This document shows positions 1 through 9,709 of a DNA stretch of 64,000 bases, in pieces. The translations under genes and the position numbers were made by a program. Positions within the stretch are counted from its first letter, which is position 1, and every line of letters starts with the position of its first letter. The DNA comes from Chondrosia reniformis. Its lineage: Eukaryota > Porifera > Demospongiae > Chondrillida > Chondrillidae. Below the pieces are notes generated by a model. That model was given only the letters and a program-made list of their open reading frames with translations. It was not told where the DNA came from and did not search any database. The DNA is taken from assembly GCA_947172415.1 (NCBI GenBank), contig OX359200.1, positions 4,156,501 to 4,220,500 on the forward strand. Direction: 5' to 3'.

Positions 1-45
1 CTATTAGCAACAGTTATTATGGTTCTCATTTGCTTCTTTTCTTGA
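1..45 (+). CDS. C-terminal tail exon of an inhibitor gene (partial, cut by window edge)
   Basis: The first 45 bases read in frame as the last 14 codons plus TGA of the hydrophobic tail exon that is complete at 15339-15445, 41920-42026 and 54760-54866. The encoded stretch is [13 protein letters not shown], a membrane or GPI-signal-like end. The rest of this inhibitor gene lies left of the window. Confidence 0.8.
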   Translation, partial: LLATVIMVLICFFS

Positions 46-1695
46 GCCAAGACCTAACTTTTAATGACTACTATATAGTGCATGCATTTATTTAGCTTTG
101 TTAGATCGAGTTTTCTCTATTCTACTATATACCTATTCATCATTGCCCTGCATGATGAGGAATGAACATCTTAATTTTGTTCATAAATTTACTATACATG
201 CATACGTATAACTATGCCAATATTATTTACATAATGTATGCATTCTCTTCCAATTACGTACATATGTGTATTCTATGGCTTTTCTATCTCGTTTAATTTT
301 CAGTAGTCTCCTACTGGAGTTACAAGTTTCCCCTGGTGCTCTTTAATATCTTTGTCATTATTTCCTTTATATATATGGTCCATGAACTTTGCAATGCGGT
401 AACATCAATTGGTGCAGATGTTCTGTTCTGTATGCATTACGCAATACAAGTATCACACATGTAAGTAGTCATCAGTGACAGGTCTTTAGATAAGTGCACA
501 CACAAAGTTAGTTTGAGGAGAATGGTCTAATCAACATTATACCATTTCTATTATGGCCTCATTCCCACTGTAGAGCACACTGCAGTTACATTCATTAGTG
601 TAACAATGTATGTGAAACTGGTGACCACACATTATTTTGACAAATATGTTAATGAACCAGACTGTGATATGGTAGCCTATAAGAAAATTTTTCATGGACT
701 GCACTAGACAAAATTAAATAAATAATGCCCCTGGCCATGGCCCTCAGTATATGCTTTGAACTGCTATAAAATTTGTTCTGATTTTATGCATCACATGCAG
801 ATCCTGAGGGGTACACCCACATTCCAATATAAACTTTACAGTAGTGAACATTATCCCAAGTCACTTTGACACCCACCTGATGGTAGTAGATGGTGTCCCA
901 GAGCAGCTGGTTTAATGAGGCTATAAAACTATATATCTCAACTGTTTATATGCTCCCAAATTCATACCTAAAGTATGTATATAACACATTTGGCACATTG
1001 CTGGCTCACTGCGCATGCATAAGGGATGAGATGGTTTATACAAACCTAACAATTTGCCCCTGCACCAATCTAAGGATCTGATATTGCCAGTGTCCCAACT
1101 AATGGTATTTCATTTCCCCATACCAACTATTATTGAGTTTCTAGACTTTTCATGGATCAGTTGTTAATGTTGTTTCATTTTCTGGATTCAATAAAGTATA
1201 AAACTATATCTTCATATTAAATTGCTGTGTTCTCTACATGAAAAATTTAATATACCATTTTCCTACATGCTATATGCCTTTTCTGTAAAAGAGCCTATAG
1301 GGGAACTAAACCTGAAGAGAGCTTTGGATGAGGATACAGGAGTCTTTTCTTCCTTCTTTTCCCTTCTTTCATCTTCATCTCCACTGGGTCAGACAGCTGT
1401 TTCTGGGAATTCCACCGGTACCCTTCATCAGTGATCCTGGGAGCCTTCGTCTTTTCTTTATCTTAAGTAATTGATCTTCTGTGAATCATGTGTATTCTAT
1501 GGCTGCTATGTGTATTCTATGGCTTTTCTATCACATTTAATTTTCATGCAGTAGTCTCCTACTGGGGTTACAAGTTCCCCCTGGTTTGATTGTCAGTTTA
1601 TTCTGATAAGAGAATCCATCACCAATTAAAATGTAGACTAATTATTTATCTGGTGGTTAGTTTAGGAGGGAGAACATGGAGGAGGCATTGCTGTG
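46..1695. other. 3' flank of the inhibitor gene, no gene seen
   Basis: AT-rich DNA repeated at 15446-16826, 42027-42925 and 54867-56520 as part of the amplified unit. Inside it, a block of about 90 bp (near 258-345, containing CAGTAGTCTCCTACTGG) recurs near 1495-1583, so the unit holds an internal direct duplication. The many short reading frames are not conserved between copies, and I see no supported gene. Confidence 0.6.
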
Positions 1696-1767
1696 GCAGT
1701 TGTAGCTCAGTGGTGGAGCAACTGGTGGTCATAACCAGCTGTCCTGGGTTCGATTCCCGGCAATTGC
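1696..1767 (+). tRNA. tRNA-like sequence, possibly tRNA-Met-derived
   Basis: A 72-nt sequence folds as a cloverleaf: 7-bp acceptor stem (one G-U pair), D stem GCTC/GAGC, anticodon stem CTGGT/ACCAG and T stem CTGGG/CCCGG. Internal promoter boxes are good (TAGCTCAGTGG; GGTTCGATTCC matches box B). The anticodon loop GGTCATA lacks U33 in register and no CCA is encoded, so this may be a tRNA pseudogene or SINE head rather than a working tRNA. Copies lie at 16827, 46400 (split) and 56521. Confidence 0.55.
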
Positions 1768-2078
1768 TTCTTTCGTGTTTTTCTCTCCTATTGATGTTTG
1801 ACTGATTATACTTGTGGTTTGATTATAACTTCGATTATTCATGTGAATCATTAGAGTATATTTGCTGAAGTCACTGTTACTGGGTGCATGCATTATGCAT
1901 GTACAAGTATAACAGAAATAGTCATCGTGACAGGTCTTTTGGTAATAAGTACAGACAGAGTTATTTGATGAGAATGGTCTATATAATGGTCATTTCTGTT
2001 ATATAAAGTAAATAAAAAACATTTACAAAAATGATGTTAGAAGTAGTAATGGCAGTGTTCACTAATACATCTGCAAAA

Positions 2079-2195
2079 AGTATTAACACCCCCCTTTCCG
2101 AGTTTTATACACACTTTCATACCTTTTGAAACCTGGCGGTTCATAGAGTTTCAAATAGGTTTCATGCCTTCTGAAACCTGAAATTTGATCCTGTG
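2079..2195. mobile_element. Half of a MITE with GGATCAAAT-type terminus
   Basis: This matches the right half of the complete MITEs at 46446-46677 and 49954-50190, ending in ATTTGATCCTGTG, with the same internal GGTTTCATGCCTTCTGAAAC block. The left terminus is missing. It is nested in the larger TIR element. Confidence 0.6.
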
Positions 2196-2196
2196 G

Positions 2197-2290
2197 TATT
2201 CAAACGGAGGATGTATTAATCGTCATTTCCTCCAAATAGTATACTGTAGCCGATAGCCACAAAAACGTTATACCAGCCTAACATCTTTTT
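2197..2290 (-). pseudogene. Fragment of GT61 glycosyltransferase coding sequence
   Basis: The plus strand resembles the antisense of GT61 exon 1 (compare 4376-4455): it keeps the CAAACGGA, TCATTTCCTCCAAAT, GCCACAAAAA and TTATACCAGCCTAACATCTT blocks. It carries several changes and no open frame. It lies inside the TIR element at 2006-2501, so it looks like a captured exon fragment. Confidence 0.65.
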
Positions 2291-2685
2291 TAACCTGAAT
2301 AACACACACTAACCTGAAGTAGGAATGGTGTGCCCAATCACAGAAGTGTATGGTTAAGTTACTTAAATTTCAGTATATATGCAATTTCAGTATGATTAGC
2401 TTTATCATATAATTAGTATCTTAATTGTTTCGCAGATGTATTAATGAACACTGCCATTCCTACTTCCAACATCATTTTTGTAAATGTCTTTTATTTACTT
2501 GTATTCCCCCTTGTTTCTTTATAAAACTACTTGTTTTAAATTGATTTGAAAGTTTTCTTGGCGAAAATCTCAAAATAACGTTAACATCTTAGACAAGAGA
2601 AATATGCCGAAACCCATGATCTCTTAATTAAAATATGGCGTCCGAGAAGACCACAATTTTTGCTTTTCACAATTAACATGCTTCA

Positions 2686-3044
2686 CGTTACATTAGTGAG
2701 GATGCTGGAGATTCGACCGTACCCATATATTCAAAGGCGCTGGGATGACGGGCAGCCATATTTATCAATTTGTGACGTCTGCAAAAAATGGAGGCTAGAT
2801 CGTCGGAGCAGAACAAAAAGTCGCAGAAAGACCAGAGTGCGGCTATACATTAGGATTAGCATACCTGCTCTGCTGTAACTCAGACGTTTATCTAAGGCTG
2901 TTAATGTTCATCTAAGGTGGTTCACATAAATATATATATTTATTTAAATTTTGTACACCCATCCAGCTCTATTGCTGGAGATTGAGCTTGGTGTGCGTTT
3001 GAGATGGAGGTCGTAGCAGAAATGCGTGTGTCTTGGCAGGTCTG
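2686..3044. mobile_element. hAT-like MITE, left end truncated
   Basis: This block is absent from the sister unit at 20660-20690. It matches the complete element at 57513-57878 and ends in GGCAGGTCTG, but its left terminus is lost. The 72-codon reading frame inside it is not conserved in the other copy and is not called as a gene. Confidence 0.5.
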
Positions 3045-3482
3045 TGTAGAGCGCATTCAGATTTAGGGCTGTCTATTCCCTAGTTCGGAAATATTTATGA
3101 CGATTAATAACTTGTACGTGCCCGCCTAAGTTCGCATATTAGCGCTAGTCTATTCAATAAAAGAAGATGAAGAAAAAATGAATTTTGGAAATGGGTCTAT
3201 TCCTAGTTAGCCGCTTTTTGAACGCTGTAGAGCGTCGAAACATATTTTGGCATTTAGGAAAGCGTGCATTAATGACTGCACATGCATAACCGAAGATAAC
3301 CGAAAATCGCTTCGTTGGTGATTTATGAGGTAATACATTGGATAGGGCGGCCATTTTTTCCCCGGCCATTCCTACTTAGACATTATCCTGACAAATCCAA
3401 AAATACAAAATTTATTATAATCGATATAAAATTGTGGTTTTTATGAACATAAACTACGTAGCTAAATTAAAGGACAAAATAG
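3045..3482. other. 3' flank of GT61 copy 1
   Basis: Unit sequence shared with 20670-21115, 57879-58320 and 61740-62166. It includes conserved stretches such as GGGCTGTCTATTCCCT and GCGGCCATTTTTTCCCCGGCC. No coding signal was found; it probably holds the 3' UTR and termination region of GT61. Confidence 0.5.
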
Positions 3483-5087
3483 TCAAGTTGGATTTAGTGA
3501 TGGATATTGCTTGATCAGCTCCTTTATGAGATCTTGAGTATTTACTGTAATCTGAATTTTTTCAAAAGTTCCTTTGATAACATAGCCATGGTAACGTCTA
3601 CCTGTCAAGGTTGACAACATTTGAAAACTTGGATTGGAAATTTGTGCTTGTGGAACAAGTTCAAACATCAGTGCATTATCAGTCAGCCACCAAAGATGAA
3701 CCAAACCAGCACCATGCACACCTGTGGGAAGAAGGCATGCAAATCTACTTAGTTAAATTGACTTTAAAGAATTCACATTGTAACACAATACATAGGTCAG
3801 GCAAATAGCCAATTTTAGTGACTCATGCTGTATCTTGCGATCACAAGTTTCAACACTTATATTACAAAACCTACCCATAAGGATATCTGCTTCATGGACC
3901 ATTCTAATTTGATCACATATAGCATAATCCTCCATGAAGACAGAATTGACAGTTGCTCTGGGAAAACATTTCTTTAGGTTATCAACTAATTCATCTTGGT
4001 TTTTCAATACCCGCTGAAATGCTGAGAGTTTGTCATTGGTAAAACGAATGTATGGCTTACGTAAAATTACTAACATATTAACTTTTCCATCAGTAGGGAT
4101 GGGTCTGTAATTATCAATCAAACCACAAGCCTGTAAAACTTTAGCTCTAAATTTTGATAGATACGTGTCTGTTAATCCAGTGCCATTACATTCAAAGCAT
4201 TTGTTAATTCTATCATTTTTACACCTAAACGGTACCGAGGCAAATCCCCAAGGTACTATAATAATCTCATCGGCACAATGGACCTTGTCTCCATTAGGAA
4301 TGTCTTCAATTGCTCTGGTGTTGCCAAAAATCTTTACTTCCAATTCAGGGAACAAAAAAGGAGTGTTCCACCTGTTCAAACGGAAGATGTAGGAGTCGTC
4401 ATTTCCTCCAAATTGTTCAATTGCCACAAAAAGGTTATACCAGCCTAACATCTTAAAGTAGATATGTACAGCGTGACCACTGTGAATGAACACCTTTCCT
4501 TTAATGTAGACCTCACATTTTCCCTTGGGTTGGGCCAATGCAACTCCTTTGACCATTCTCTCCATGTAGCCTCCACGTTCAACATGATGTGAAAGGTCTC
4601 CAAATTTACATTGTGGTGATCTGAGATTGGAACTGATATTATCAGGATAGAGCCACATCCCACCATCTGCAAATTCATCCAAATGGTAAGAGCTAGAGGG
4701 CTGGAAGCCAATGTTTCTCAATGTACAGATGCTGATTTTTCCACTGTAGTCGTTGCCAATGCAGTCTATGCGACTGGAAGTATCACTCATGCAGACTCGA
4801 TAGTGCCGACTGTAAGTACGCTCTATAAACGTTTCACAAAAGGTGCCGGGTTTCCAAGTAGATTTAGACTTATTTCCTGACACGCGAAGTCTACTTTTAT
4901 TCGGATTAAAAGCTGACCGTCCTTCTGTGGAGTTGAACAAATCAAACTTGCCAGACTGAATCGGCTGATCATCACGATCAGCTTCACTTAGTATGTCATG
5001 AGGAATACTTAGGACTCTTAAAAAGTATATTATTCCAGCTAAAAGTAGCGATACGAAGAAAATCCATCTTCTTTTACTATACATCAT
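3483..5087 (-). CDS. GT61-family glycosyltransferase, copy 1
   Basis: Two exons, 5087-3875 and 3721-3483, joined over a 153-bp GT-AG intron (donor GTAGGT, acceptor CCCACAG), give 483 aa. Residues about 8-26 form a signal anchor after a basic MMYSKRRW start, so this is a type II Golgi/ER protein. A stem with N-glycosylation sites follows, then a catalytic region ending in the family signature EADILMGVHGAGL (about 399-411), which spans the splice site; the HGAG residues are typical of GT61 (EOGT, plant xylosyltransferases). The likely role is UDP-sugar transfer onto secreted proteins; EOGT-like O-GlcNAc transfer is possible but unproven. It differs from sister copies at a few residues, for example KKCFPRA instead of KKSFPRA. 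It is divergent from the inhibitor gene downstream. Confidence 0.85.
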
Positions 5088-6013
5088 TTTTGATCAGTAC
5101 TGTACGTATATTAGAGGGCTCTCCTAAATGCATATGCAAATAGCAACATCCGACCATAGATATATAGAGGAAAGACAAAGCCTCAAATTATAGGAAGGCT
5201 TTTTGGGACGCCGAAGGCGCCCCTATATTGTTTTCAAATAACGTAATGGTTTCCTGTCCGTAGACCAATGATTTAGAAACCACATTAACTAATACTATGT
5301 AACAGCTTGCGCAAAAACGTTTTCTACGTGATATGACCTTGAAAAATTGACGGCATACAAGAGTTGACCGGAATTCGTTAGCTAACCGGACATCTAATAA
5401 GAACCAACAAGTAGTACGAGTTTACATGACGAGTTTTTATACTCAAACTAGACTTGTTTTAGAAAACATCTTTAACTCTAGAGATCGATAAAGGAGAGAT
5501 TTATGGAAAGTATCAATACTGACAGTGAAGAGGTATACTTGATCTTGGAAGAGGAACATGTGTGACCACAGAAGAAAGCACTGGCATTGTTGCTCTTGAA
5601 TTATACATCATCCATATGCTCACGTCTATATAACTGGTAACTTATACATATATTGCTTCTGTAACTCTCTAATTACTTTATTGACCAAACTGTCAAACTA
5701 ATGTTAATATGGAATATGGATTCGTTTTTTAAGTCCCCAAATTACATACAAGATACAGTAGATTGTAGATGCATAGTTTAAGCATAAAGAGAAAAACAAG
5801 GTCACTTTGACACTCCAGCCAAGATTACCCAAAAGCTGCAGTAGTGATATTTCTTGGTATGATTATACACTTAGGAAAATAGTACATTCAGTTGAGGCTG
5901 TTTACAAGATAGATTGACTGAAGTGAATGTACATAGCGTAAAGGCCCAATGTCATAAAAGTTGATAAACTACGTAGCTAAACTAAAGGACATAATTCAAT
6001 TAATAGTCAAGTT
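5088..6013. promoter_or_regulatory. Divergent intergenic region upstream of GT61
   Basis: Sequence repeated upstream of all GT61 copies. It contains a short GC-rich hairpin (GGGACGCCGAAGGCGCCCC near 5208-5226) and a conserved segment starting TTTATGGAAAGTATCAATAC (5500). In the sister copies that segment reads as a roughly 42-codon frame beginning MESINTDSEQ; here a 2-bp insertion shifts it. It could be the first exon or 5' UTR of the divergent inhibitor gene. No TATA box can be singled out. Confidence 0.4.
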
Positions 6014-6142
6014 ACTTCCAATTCAGGGAACAAACTTGAAAGGAGTGTTCCACGTAATCAAACGGAAGATGTAGGAATCGTCATTTCCTCCAAATTGTAT
6101 AGCCAATAGCCACAAAAACGTTATACCAGCCTAACATCTTGT
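6014..6142 (-). pseudogene. Fragment of GT61 coding sequence
   Basis: About 130 bp of near-identical antisense GT61 exon 1 (compare 4340-4455), with ACTTCCAATTCAGGGAACAA, AAACGGAAGATGTAGGA and TATACCAGCCTAACATCTT in order and small indels. It stands alone 0.9 kb upstream of the intact gene. The same fragment is at 60893-61016, and a shorter one at 17266-17340. Confidence 0.75.
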
Positions 6143-6159
6143 TTAACCTGAACGACACT

Positions 6160-6660
6160 AACACATTAACCTGAAGTAGGAATGGTGTGCCCAATCACAG
6201 AAGTGTATGGTTAAGTTACTTAAATTTCAGTATATATGCAACTTCTGTATGATTAGCCTTATCATATAATCAGTATCTTAATTGTTTCGCAGATGTCTTA
6301 ATGAGGGGGTGTTGGGGTGTTGGTGACCTGGAAGCTAAGAGCAAAGATTAAAAGCAAAGACACAATGGGATGGCCAGAACTCACCTCCAGGGCAGAGAAG
6401 AAAAAAAGGAAAAAGAAAAGTGGCACCCCCTACCAGCAACATCTGCCCAAACTGATTACTGACTGATTAACTATTAACTGATCTGTGTATATGTGTGTAT
6501 GTGCTGATATTTACTTTAATTTCTGTATTTTAAACTGGGCCCCATGTAGCCTCTGGCTAATTGGGTATCCCAGTATAAATAAGATAAGTGAAAGTGAATG
6601 AACACGGCCATTCCTACTTCCAACATCATTTTTGTAAATGTCTTCTATTTACTTGTATTC
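6160..6660. mobile_element. TIR-element remnant with a nested insertion
   Basis: The left part (CTGAAGTAGGAATGGTGTGC onward) and the right part (ACACGGCCATTCCTACTTCC to about 6655) match the interior and right terminus of the element at 2006-2501. Between them, about 6299-6600 is extra sequence flanked by AATGA-like repeats and ending in GTATAAATAAGATAAGTG, reminiscent of a short retroposon 3' end. The left inverted terminus is missing. A duplicate is at 61030-61540. Confidence 0.45.
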
Positions 6661-7405
6661 CCCCTTGTTTCTTCTTATCAATACTTGTTTTAAATTGCTT
6701 TGAAAGTTTTCTCGGCGAAAATCTCAAAATAACGTAAACCGTCTTAGACAAGAGAAATATGCCGAAAACCATGATCTCTTAATTAACAGATGGCGTCCGA
6801 GAATACCACAATTTTTGTTTTACACAATTAACATGCTTCTTCAGATTTAGGGCTGTCTATTCCCTCGTTTGGAAATATTTATGACGATTTATAACTTGTA
6901 CGTGCCCGCATAAGTTCGCATATTAGCGCTAGTCTATTCAATAAAACAAGATTAAGAAAAAATGAATTTTGGAAATGGGTCTATTCCTGGTTAGCCGCTC
7001 TTTGAACGCTGTAGAGCGTGTAGAGTCCCGAAACATGTTTTGGCATTTAGGAAAGCGTGCATTAATGGCTGCAAATAACCGAAGAGAACCGAAAATCGCT
7101 TCGTTGGTGATTTATGAGGTGTTGCTTGCTAATAGATAGTGTGCACTACGCGGGGGCGTAAGTAGCGGCCATTTTGGGGGTCAAAAGGACTCGTACGCAT
7201 GTAAATCAATAGTAAAATCGGTGTTTTTACGAAGTGTAAGCAGCTTTGCGCAACCTTATTTCGTCTTAACAAAGGTTCTTTGTTGATTAACAAAAGGCGC
7301 GGCGTCCTCAAAGAAAGATTTGAGTCGATATATTATAAGGTAAGTCGGTTATTTGGTAAACATTTATATTGGTTGTACGATAGTTGTAAGGTTGTGTTAG
7401 ACATT

Positions 7406-7642
7406 ATGCCGCATACATGTTGTGCCTATGGTTGCACAAATCGAGCTTCTAAGGATAGTGGGATATCTTTTTATCGTTTTCCTGCTGATGAGGAGAGGAA
7501 ACAAAGGTGGATTCAGGCTGTTAGGCGTATGAACTGGAAACCTACCGAGCATTCACGAATTTGCAGTAAACACTTAAGAACGATGATCCTGCTTCTCCTG
7601 ACTATGTTCCTTCTGTGTTTGCATTTGTGGACAGTCCATTGA
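7406..7642 (+). pseudogene. THAP DNA-binding domain of the ISL2EU transposase (frameshifted)
   Basis: Starts MPHTCCAYGCTNR and shows the C2CH zinc arrangement: Cys pair in CCAYGC, the W of the helix, then CSKHL. That is a THAP domain, which binds transposon ends. After CSKHL the family continuation (DDPASPDYVPSVF) lies in another frame, and that frame meets a TAG at about 7648. The domain therefore cannot be joined to the downstream transposase without frame repair. An alternative upstream ATG at 7280 lies in TIR sequence and is less likely to be the start. Confidence 0.75.
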
Positions 7643-7683
7643 AGAAATAGAAGAGACAGAATTTAAAAAGCTATGAAAGGAGA

Positions 7684-8599
7684 TTGAAATCAAAGAAGAC
7701 TCGACAGTCAGCTGCTGTACAGGCCCAGGATGAAAATGATTCAGATAGTGTGAGTAACTGTGATGATGAAATGATTGAACCTGAAGCTGATTCTAGTGAA
7801 GCCAGATTGGGTGAAGGACAATGTAATCAGGTGGACAACATCACTGTAACAGCGGAAAGTATTCAGTTGTTAGAGACTGAAGTTTTTACACTCTCTACAC
7901 AAGTTGCCACTCTAAGAGATGAAAACAATAAACTTATAACTATACTTAATAGCCCAGAACCACTGTTAGATGAGAATAATCTTAAAGAAAACGACTCTCT
8001 TGTAGCCTTCTATACTGGTTTGCCAAATTTTGCAGTCTTAATGACTATCTTCAATTTAGTTGCTCCTGCTGTTACATCCACTGCAAGGTGTGCTCTTCCT
8101 AAATTTTCACAGATGATCTGTGTTCTATTAAAATTACGGTTAGGTGTACCAGATCAGGATATTGCCTATCGTTTTAAAGTTAGTCGGTCAACTATATCTC
8201 GAAGCTTTCAGAAGTGGGTGGATGCAATGTATGTTAGACTTAAACCTCTGATAATTTGGCCTACGAGAGAAAATGTACAAAAAACAATGCCTTCAGCATT
8301 TAGAAGCTATTTTGGAAGATGTATAGCAATAATTGATTGTTTTGAGGTGTTTATTGAGCGTCCTTCAAGTTTGGTAGCTCGGGCACAAACCTATTCCAAT
8401 TAAGAGAGTCATAATACAGCCAAATACCTAATAGCTATTACACCTCAAGGGACTATTTCTTTTGTTTCAAAGGGTTGGGGTGGTAGGGTATCCGATCGCC
8501 ACCTAACTGAAGAGGGTGGACTATTGCAATACTTGAACCCAGGTGACCAAATTCTTGCTGACAGAGGGTTCAACATTAAAGACTCTGTTGGATTTTAGC
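7684..8599 (+). pseudogene. DDE_Tnp_4-type transposase core, truncated
   Basis: A continuous frame to a TAA at 8401 encodes an acidic linker, a leucine-rich coiled segment (ETEVFTLSTQVATL), an HTH (FKVSRSTISRSFQKW) and the first catalytic block IAIIDCFEVF. The same frame continues past the stop with [13 protein letters not shown] and ILADRGF, the second catalytic Asp block. It is then cut at about 8599 by the Penelope-like insertion, so the terminal Glu block is missing. The order of blocks matches THAP-linked IS4/ISL2EU transposases. It is inactive as it stands. Confidence 0.8.
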
Positions 8600-8602
8600 T
8601 CT

Positions 8603-9594
8603 GGCTACGTTATGTAGACGACACCTTTGTCATCTGGAGCAAAGATAGGGATCAGCTGGAGGATTTTCTGTCTTTCCTTAATGGAAGACACGGAAACATT
8701 CAGTTCACCATGGAGGAGGAGACAGATGGCTCTATCCCGTTTCTTGACGTGCTAGTGAAGAAGAACAAAGGAAGTTTGAGTACATCCGTGTACAGAAAAC
8801 CAACCCACACGGACAGATACCTTCACTTCTCGTCTCATCACCATCCTAGGGTGAAAGCTGGCATTGCCCTTTGCCTCAGGGACAGAGCGGAGAAGATCTG
8901 TGGTGCTGGATCCAGTGTCCTCCAAGAGGAAAAAGAGCACCTGAAAGGGGTTCTCCAGGCCAACGGATACCCCAGTAAGGTTGCTGCTAGGCACATGAAG
9001 AAGAGACAACGGAACCAGGGAAGTAGGGAAGATGGTAAACGTAAACTTTTTATTCCATATGTGAAAGGCCTCAGTGAAATGATCTCCAGAACATGCCGGA
9101 AGATGAACATCGAAACCATTTTCACAAAGCAGAGATCACTGAGGAGTATCCTCTCTAGGCCTAAACAACCCCAGCCTACCATGGATATTAAAGGTGTCGT
9201 TTACCAGATTCCCTGTTCTAGTTGCCCTGCAGTGTACACTGGAGAAACTGGAAGAACACTAAAAGTCAGGATGGCGGAGCACAAACGTGCTGTCAGGATG
9301 GGGGATGTGAACAATGGTTTAGCTGTTCACTCCCTAAAAACTGGTCATCCAATTGAGTGGAGCCAAGCCAGAGTGGTGGAGAGGGAAGAGAACTGGTCCA
9401 GAAGAAGAATTAAGGAAGCCCTGAAGATCCAACAATGTCAGGTAAGAATGAACTTAGATCAAGGAATTGTACTAAGAAGTGGTTGGAAACCCTTTTTTAT
9501 GAATACTCCCTTCACCTCTCCTTCCTCCGGAAATGATGTAACCGATGACATCACTGATGAGGTAATCGAAAATGGCGGGAAAAGATGCCTATAA
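8603..9594 (+). CDS. Penelope-like RT C-terminus with GIY-YIG endonuclease (partial)
   Basis: An open frame of about 330 codons with no internal stop, ending at TAA 9592-9594. Order: YVDD active-site block, then PFLDVLVKK and VYRKPTHTDRYLHF (typical of Penelope RT), a basic linker, a PCSSCPAVYTGETGRT GIY-YIG block with conserved R and E residues, and a basic tail. The N-terminal fingers are missing, so polymerase activity is not expected. It is open although the host transposon is decayed, which suggests a fairly recent insertion. No promoter or start codon is supported. Confidence 0.8.
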
Positions 9595-9611
9595 ATGAAG
9601 ACACCTTGAAG

Positions 9612-9662
9612 ACCAACACCAGTCACTGAAGAAGACCCCCAGAGTCGAAACGTTTGGCAGAC
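9612..9662 (+). ncRNA. Hammerhead-ribozyme-like core in the Penelope element
   Basis: CTGAAGA (9626-9632) followed by a 3-bp stem GAC/GTC with loop CCCCAGA and then GAAAC (9647-9651) reproduces the CUGANGA...GAAA core of hammerhead ribozymes. Published work describes hammerheads in Penelope-like elements. Stems I and III were not folded here and the cleavage triplet is not assigned, so activity is unproven. Confidence 0.45.
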
Positions 9663-9709
9663 AGAAGAATCGAAAAAACTGTGTCTCTAGATGCTCTAAA
9701 AGTCGAAAG

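Larger units (their letters stand above)
2006..2501. mobile_element. Non-autonomous TIR element carrying a GT61 gene fragment
   Basis: Near-perfect inverted termini of about 69 bp (2006-2074 and 2432-2501, the right one beginning at the GCAGATGTATTAATGAACAC stretch) bound a 496-bp element with no transposase. Its interior holds half of a different MITE (2079-2195) and a fragment of the GT61 coding region (2197-2290). An almost identical copy is at 56831-57325. The superfamily is unresolved. Confidence 0.65.
8600..9700 (+). mobile_element. 5'-truncated Penelope-like retroelement
   Basis: Begins abruptly inside the ISL2EU transposase with the reverse transcriptase catalytic motif LRYVDDTFVIW (8606-8640), runs through the RT thumb, and ends in a GIY-YIG endonuclease domain (VYTGETGRTLKVRMAEHKRA at about 9232-9290). 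An RT plus C-terminal GIY-YIG arrangement is diagnostic of Penelope-like elements. The 3' part has a hammerhead-like core and ends near 9700. 5' truncation is typical of target-primed insertion. Confidence 0.85.

Noticed and set aside
1696..1767. Reading the tRNA-like sequence as tRNA-Sec (TCA) from the 7-nt loop
   Set aside because: The stem lengths do not fit tRNA-Sec and U33 is absent; a degenerate Met-like tRNA is more plausible.
2660..2878. Basic 72-codon frame
   Set aside because: It spans the edge of a hAT-like MITE and is not preserved in the sister copy at 57481-57720.
4165..4880. Plus-strand frames repeated in every GT61 copy (MSVNPVPLHS..., MVRARGLEA...)
   Set aside because: Antisense shadows of the GT61 exon; conservation is explained by the sense gene.
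8752..9182. Minus-strand open frames of 85 and 114 codons
   Set aside because: Shadows of the Penelope-like RT/GIY-YIG frame on the plus strand.
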